Source: Planctomycetaceae bacterium (GTDB lineage Bacteria > Planctomycetota > Planctomycetia > Pirellulales > Thermoguttaceae). Taken from it: 9,145 nucleotides of DNA. The notes beneath the pieces are model-generated. The model worked only from the letters and a program-made list of their open reading frames with translations, did not search any database and was not told the origin of the DNA. The position numbers and the translations under genes are program-made. The stretch lies in assembly GCA_031257725.1 (NCBI GenBank), contig JAIROD010000743.1, positions 1 through 9,145 on the forward strand, read 5' to 3'. Shown here one piece after another: positions 6,163 to 9,145 of the stretch. The stretch's first letter is position 1; each line of letters starts with the position of its first letter.

Positions 6163-8328
6163 TTATCTGGAGAACAAGAGTTCGGTGTAAGTTGGCAAGG
6201 GCCAAAGACCGTCGTCAACCGATTCTTCAAGTGAATCAACCGTTGTCCGTAAGGCTTGCATTGCCGGAATAACCGTACCACAACAGTATTCCGCCGCTTT
6301 TTGCGCTTCACCTTCAGGAATTTCGGCAACCGCTTTTTTCAACAGACGGAGTTGTTCGATTAAAGCGTCAATAAGCGTGTCGAGTTCCTGTAACAACTCT
6401 TTTTGTGATTTTGTTGTTGCCGCTTGCGCCAGCACGGTTTTGTAATTAAGAACCGCCGGCAAAATCATTGTTCCCGCCACTTCAATTGCGGTATTGGCTT
6501 CGATATGAATGGTCTTAACATAATTTTCAGCGTAAATTTCATGACGGCTGTCCGCTTCGGTTTTACTGAAAATTTTGTATTTTCCGAACAATTCAACTGC
6601 TTTTTTACCATTCAGAAGCGGCAAACATTCGGCTGTTGTAACAAGATTCGGCAAACCGCGTTTTTGGGCTTCCTTTTTCCACTCTTCCGAATAGCAATTG
6701 CCGTTGAACAGAACCGCCTGATGTTCCTTGATTGTTTTCGAAACAATTTCTTGAACCGCGGCGTTGAATTCTTTTTTATTTTTCAACGCATTTTCAAGTT
6801 CTGTTACTAAAATATCAAGACTTTCGGCAACAATGGTGTTGAGAACGGTTGTTGATTGCGCAACGTTTTGGCTGGAACCGACGGCGCGAAATTCAAATTT
6901 GTTACCGGTGAATGCAAACGGACTTGTCCGGTTACGGTCTTCGCTATGACGTTTGAGCGGCGGCAATGTTGAAACGCCGATTTCAATGGGCGCCATTTTT
7001 TGGGACGATGCGGTTGTTCCGGCGGCAAGTTGTCGAAACACTTCTTCAAGCGCACTACCGAGAAAAATACTCATAATGGCAGGCGGTGCTTCGTTGGCAC
7101 CGAGTCGGTGATCATTGTTCGCACCGCTCACACTCATACGAAGAAGATCACCGTGTTGGTGAACCGCACGTACAACAGCAGTGGTGAAGAACAGGAATTG
7201 AGCATTCTCATGCGGTGTGTCGCCCGGATCGAGAAGGTTTTCACCGTCATCGGTCATAATTGACCAGTTATTATGTTTACCGCTGCCGTTAATACCGGCG
7301 AACGGTTTTTCGTGCAACAAACAATGGAATCCGTGCCGTGTTGCTACATTCCGTAACAGTTGCATAATGAGCATTTGGTGATCGGTTGCGAGATTAGCCG
7401 CTTCGAAAAACGGAGCCAATTCGAACTGAGCCGGAGCCACTTCGTTGTGCCGAGTACGAACCGGAATACCGAGCAGAACCAATTCGTATTCCAATTCGGT
7501 CATAAACCCGATGATCCGTTCGGGAATGGAACCGAAATAATTGTCTTCCAGTTCCTGACCTTTGGGCGGTTTTGCGCCGAACAATGTCCGGCCTGTTACG
7601 AGAAGGTCGGGACGCAATGCGGCAAGACGGCGGTCAATGAGAAAATATTCCTGTTCGGCGCCGACAGTGGGATAAACCCGTTTGGCTGTTTTGTTGCCGA
7701 ACAATTTTAATACGCGTAACGATTGCTGTTCGAGAGCCGCCATCGAACGAAGCAACGGTGTTCGCATATCCAACGCTTCACCTGTCCAACTCACAAAATA
7801 AGTCGGAATAACAAGAGTCGAACCGTTTTTGTGACGGAAAATAAATGCCGGACTGGACGGATCCCATGCGGTGTAACCGCGTGCTTCAAAGGTTGCGCGG
7901 AGACCGCCGGATGGAAAGCTGCTGGCATCCGGTTCACCGCGAATCAGTTCACTGCCGCTGAATTTGGCAATCGCTTGTCCATTTCCTGTCGGTATGACAA
8001 AGCAGTCGTGTTTTTCGGCGGTGCTTCCGGTCATGGGTTGAAACCAGTGAGTGAAGTGGGTGGCACCGTGTTCGGCTGCCCAAGCGTGCATGGCTTTGGC
8101 AACCGTCTCCGCAATACCCGAATCAAGCTGTTTTGAACTGCCGATTGTTTCCTGAAGCGATTCAAACACTTTTTCCGGCAATCGTTCCCGTTGTACCTTT
8201 TCATTGAAACAATGGTTGCCGAAAAGCGATTTCAAATCGGCGGTTTTGCCGGCAAAGGAGGGGGCGGCGGAATTGGGATCGGCGGCAATCGCCACTAATG
8301 TTTTACGTCGAACATTGTTTTGAGTCAT
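6163..8328 (-). CDS. glnN: Glutamine synthetase type III
   Basis: Cytoplasmic enzyme making glutamine from glutamate, ammonia and ATP. At 721 residues it has the normal GSIII length, against about 470 for GSI. Landmarks: the GSIII-specific FGNHCFN (36-42) and HWFQPMTGSTAEKHD (94-108), the metal-binding GAEQEYFLID (223-232), RTRHNEVAPAQFELAP (291-306), the NGSGKHNNWS loop (347-356), GANEAPPAI (410-418) and the ATP/glutamate-site block RNRTSPFAFTGNKFEFR (465-481). A helical C-terminus typical of GSIII dodecamers follows. I chose ATG at 8328 because the protein then starts just ahead of conserved sequence. A TTG at 8385 would add 19 hydrophobic residues without family support. There is no clear Shine-Dalgarno at 8328. 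A sigma-54-type promoter lies about 80 nt upstream, consistent with nitrogen control. It stands alone, convergent with the glutaminase-like gene. No frameshift or missing motif was seen. Confidence 0.97.
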   Translation of the reverse strand: MTQNNVRRKTLVAIAADPNSAAPSFAGKTADLKSLFGNHCFNEKVQRERLPEKVFESLQETIGSSKQLDSGIAETVAKAMHAWAAEHGATHFTHWFQPMTGSTAEKHDCFVIPTGNGQAIAKFSGSELIRGEPDASSFPSGGLRATFEARGYTAWDPSSPAFIFRHKNGSTLVIPTYFVSWTGEALDMRTPLLRSMAALEQQSLRVLKLFGNKTAKRVYPTVGAEQEYFLIDRRLAALRPDLLVTGRTLFGAKPPKGQELEDNYFGSIPERIIGFMTELEYELVLLGIPVRTRHNEVAPAQFELAPFFEAANLATDHQMLIMQLLRNVATRHGFHCLLHEKPFAGINGSGKHNNWSIMTDDGENLLDPGDTPHENAQFLFFTTAVVRAVHQHGDLLRMSVSGANNDHRLGANEAPPAIMSIFLGSALEEVFRQLAAGTTASSQKMAPIEIGVSTLPPLKRHSEDRNRTSPFAFTGNKFEFRAVGSSQNVAQSTTVLNTIVAESLDILVTELENALKNKKEFNAAVQEIVSKTIKEHQAVLFNGNCYSEEWKKEAQKRGLPNLVTTAECLPLLNGKKAVELFGKYKIFSKTEADSRHEIYAENYVKTIHIEANTAIEVAGTMILPAVLNYKTVLAQAATTKSQKELLQELDTLIDALIEQLRLLKKAVAEIPEGEAQKAAEYCCGTVIPAMQALRTTVDSLEESVDDGLWPLPTYTELLFSR

Positions 8329-8408
8329 AAGTCTAAGTTTTAGTGTTAAATTGTTAAACCAAATGTAAGAAATGAAATACCACAAAAGTATATTTTAGCG
8401 TTTTCTAG

Positions 8409-8426
8409 TTGCATTCTCTATGCCAA
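8409..8426 (-). promoter_or_regulatory. Putative sigma-54 promoter of glnN
   Basis: On the minus strand the sequence reads TTGGCATAGAGAATGCAA. It has the GG and GC dinucleotides exactly 10 bases apart and matches TGGCA-N-(T)TGCA with one change in the -12 element (ATGCA). Transcription would begin near 8397, giving a leader of about 70 nt before the glnN ATG at 8328. Sigma-54 control is the classic mode for glutamine synthetase genes in other bacteria; its use here is inferred from the motif and position alone. No sigma-70 pair with proper spacing was evident at this place. Confidence 0.5.
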
Positions 8427-8522
8427 TGACTGAAATATGATTAAAATAAATCGCAAACTCCTTAAACCGGAAAATTTTACGACGCATTTGTTATTTTTTT
8501 AAAAAAGAAAAAATTGACAACA

Positions 8523-8570
8523 TGCGACATTTTTGTTGACATCATTGTAGTCTCCTACAAATTTGTCGCA
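8523..8570. promoter_or_regulatory. Two overlapping dyads upstream of glnN, possible activator or operator site
   Basis: The outer arms are TGCGACATTTTTGT (8523-8536) and ACAAATTTGTCGCA (8557-8570), complementary at 12 of 14 positions. A tighter dyad, TTGTAG-TCTC-CTACAA, sits at 8545-8560 and shares bases with the right arm. Two TTGACA hexamers at 8514 and 8536, 22 nt apart, lie in or beside it on the plus strand. The region is about 135 nt upstream of the glnN sigma-54-like site, a usual distance for enhancer-binding proteins. It could also be a repressor site for plus-strand transcription. The protein that would bind is unknown. Confidence 0.4.
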
Positions 8571-8694
8571 ATTTGAAGATTATCAAAAGAGATGAAAATT
8601 TCATAGCGTTCACAATCTGATGTGTTAAAATGGGTAAAATTTTTCCTAGTGTTCAGATGCTGGTAGTTAAGTTAGGTAGATTGGGGGTAGGCAA

Positions 8695-8720
8695 CCGTAG
8701 GTGAATGCCGCAGGTGAACA
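8695..8720 (+). repeat. 13-nt tandem repeat pair
   Basis: Two head-to-tail units, CCGTAGGTGAATG (8695-8707) and CCGCAGGTGAACA (8708-8720), differ at three positions. They lie in a gene-free region together with two GC-rich hairpins, which suggests a compound intergenic repeat element and not coding sequence. Confidence 0.6.
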
Positions 8721-8759
8721 CATTGGGAATTTCTAATAATTCAGGATTTACCGGAAGTT

Positions 8760-8811
8760 AACGGCGTGGGCTTGCCCCGCGTTGTGAGGCTTAACCCCAA
8801 AACACGGGGTT
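8760..8811. repeat. Pair of GC-rich hairpins in the intergenic region
   Basis: The first hairpin pairs AACGGCGTGGG (8760-8770) with CCCCGCGTT (8775-8783), with single-base bulges. The second pairs AACCCC (8793-8798) with GGGGTT (8806-8811) around an AAAACAC loop, with partial extension to GGCTT and TTACCC outside. Both are far GC-richer than the surrounding AT-rich DNA. Neither has a T-tract, so terminator function is unlikely. They probably form the core of a REP-like repeat with the 13-nt tandem units just before. Confidence 0.55.
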
Positions 8812-8938
8812 TACCCTAATACTACTGTATTGCTCAATTTGCTCGTACCTTTATCGCGTGGCAATTTTTCCGTTTTAAAAAAATTGTCGTTTTTTTTTTT
8901 GAAAATTTTTCTACATTGCTCTTTTAGCTTACCAGCGA

Positions 8939-8968
8939 TTCTGCTATCATAACCGTTGGTTCTGCTAT
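8939..8968 (+). promoter_or_regulatory. Direct repeat TTCTGCTAT spaced 21 nt, possible promoter or operator region
   Basis: TTCTGCTAT occurs at 8939-8947 and 8960-8968, one copy every 21 nt, which places them on the same DNA face. They lie 60-90 nt before the ATG at 9028. The second copy runs into TATAAA (8966-8971), a fair -10 box, but no matching -35 hexamer is seen at 16-18 nt. A transcription start near 8978 would leave a leader of about 50 nt. Confidence 0.35.
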
Positions 8969-9011
8969 AAACCCCTTCTTGGTTGTTCCGATTCTAATAA
9001 TTTCAGAAGCC

Positions 9012-9018
9012 AAGGAGG
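9012..9018 (+). promoter_or_regulatory. Strong Shine-Dalgarno site for the gene at 9028
   Basis: AAGGAGG is complementary to the anti-Shine-Dalgarno end of 16S rRNA, with nine bases to the ATG. It is the best ribosome site in the window and fixes the start of the partial gene. Confidence 0.85.
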
Positions 9019-9027
9019 GTTTTTCCT

Positions 9028-9145
9028 ATGACTTTTATCCCATTTTTTTCCGATTCTGTCAACCCCAATTTTTCGACCGTTCCCGCATCTTCTTCCCCTT
9101 CTTCGGTAGTTTCTGAAGTTGTTGTTGCGAATGATCCTTCTTGTT
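9028..9145 (+). CDS. Unrecognised gene, N-terminal 39 codons only
   Basis: The frame is open from ATG 9028 to the window edge behind a perfect Shine-Dalgarno. The visible protein starts MTFIPFFSDSVNPNFS and continues with a Ser/Pro/Val-rich segment (ASSSPSSVVSEVVV). There is no basic start or continuous hydrophobic core, so it is not a standard signal peptide. The low-complexity composition suggests an unstructured N-terminal tail before a domain that lies outside the window. No function can be given. A true gene is likely because of the ribosome site and preceding regulatory-looking DNA. Confidence 0.65.
   Translation, partial: MTFIPFFSDSVNPNFSTVPASSSPSSVVSEVVVANDPSC

Larger units (their letters stand above)
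8329..9027. other. Gene-free divergent intergenic region
   Basis: About 700 nt between the glnN start (minus strand) and the partial gene at 9028 (plus strand). I find no convincing reading frame or RNA gene in it. It holds the glnN promoter and dyads on the left, the 13-nt repeat and GC hairpins in the middle, and an AT-rich stretch with an 11-T run (8890-8900) before the right-hand gene. TTCTAATAATTCAG (8731-8744) recurs with one extra T at 8992-9006. TTCTGCTAT occurs at 8939-8947 and 8960-8968. Confidence 0.7.

Noticed and set aside
6066..6272. Small plus-strand frame across the MITE end and the glnN 3' end
   Set aside because: It begins inside the palindromic element and overlaps conserved glnN coding sequence; no sign of a real product.
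7360..8136. Long plus-strand open frames opposite glnN
   Set aside because: They are antisense to an intact, highly conserved gene and have no motifs or ribosome sites of their own.
8329..8385. Extended glnN start at a TTG (8385)
   Set aside because: The extra 19 residues are hydrophobic, AT-rich and not a GSIII feature, and there is no ribosome site. ATG at 8328 gives normal family length.
8545..8560. BlaI/MecI-type operator
   Set aside because: The half-sites are in the reverse order (TGTAG..CTACA rather than ACTACA..TGTAGT) and no blaI/blaR-like gene is present.

Overview
The window looks like a chromosomal segment of a Planctomycetota bacterium with a moderate-to-low GC genome. I infer this mainly from a DUF1559 protein carrying the LLPAVQAAREAARRMQCSN block, from a small carboxypeptidase-regulatory-like lipoprotein of the kind planctomycetes carry in many copies, and from a type III glutamine synthetase. 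A gut- or rumen-type Pirellulales/Thermoguttaceae relative would fit the low GC, but that finer placement is a guess.

Left part (1-1217). The minus strand carries the N-terminal part of a coiled-coil protein built on six 21-nt heptad units. I read it as the start of an IS66-like transposase (TnpC) because it points inward from a 15-bp terminal sequence, GTAACTGTCTATTTT on the minus strand, at 329-315. Immediately after this end, at 330, a DUF1559 pilin-like gene begins in mid-motif (A-LLLPAVQAA). Its prepilin leader is missing, so the insertion appears to have decapitated it.

Middle (1398-5949). A uroporphyrinogen-decarboxylase-family protein that is not HemE stands alone. It is followed by a 493-nt gene-free stretch holding a near-perfect 47-nt hairpin and a cluster of four GTCCC..GGGAC palindromic repeats in a two-forward, two-reverse layout. 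Next comes a probable two-gene operon: a small lipoprotein, then a secreted 848-residue glutaminase A-like protein (DUF4964/DUF5127/DUF4965/DUF1793) with an extra C-terminal beta-sandwich.

Between the convergent glutaminase-like and glutamine synthetase genes lies a 127-bp non-coding element (5969-6095). Both its ends are the same 15-bp sequence found at 315-329, so it is probably a MITE of the same transposon group.

Right part (6163-9145). glnN (glutamine synthetase III) is on the minus strand. A good sigma-54-type promoter (GG-N10-GC) lies about 80 nt upstream of its start, with two overlapping dyads about 135 nt further upstream where an enhancer-binding activator could sit. The rest of the 700-nt divergent intergenic region holds a 13-nt tandem repeat, two GC-rich hairpins and a 21-nt-spaced direct repeat. 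It ends with a perfect Shine-Dalgarno and the first 39 codons of an unrecognised gene running off the right edge.

No convincing new multi-gene system is present. The most distinctive signals are the precise IS/MITE ends, the repeat cluster at 2572-2865 and the putative sigma-54 control of glnN. A loose glutamine/nitrogen theme links the secreted glutaminase-like enzyme and glnN, but this is inference.
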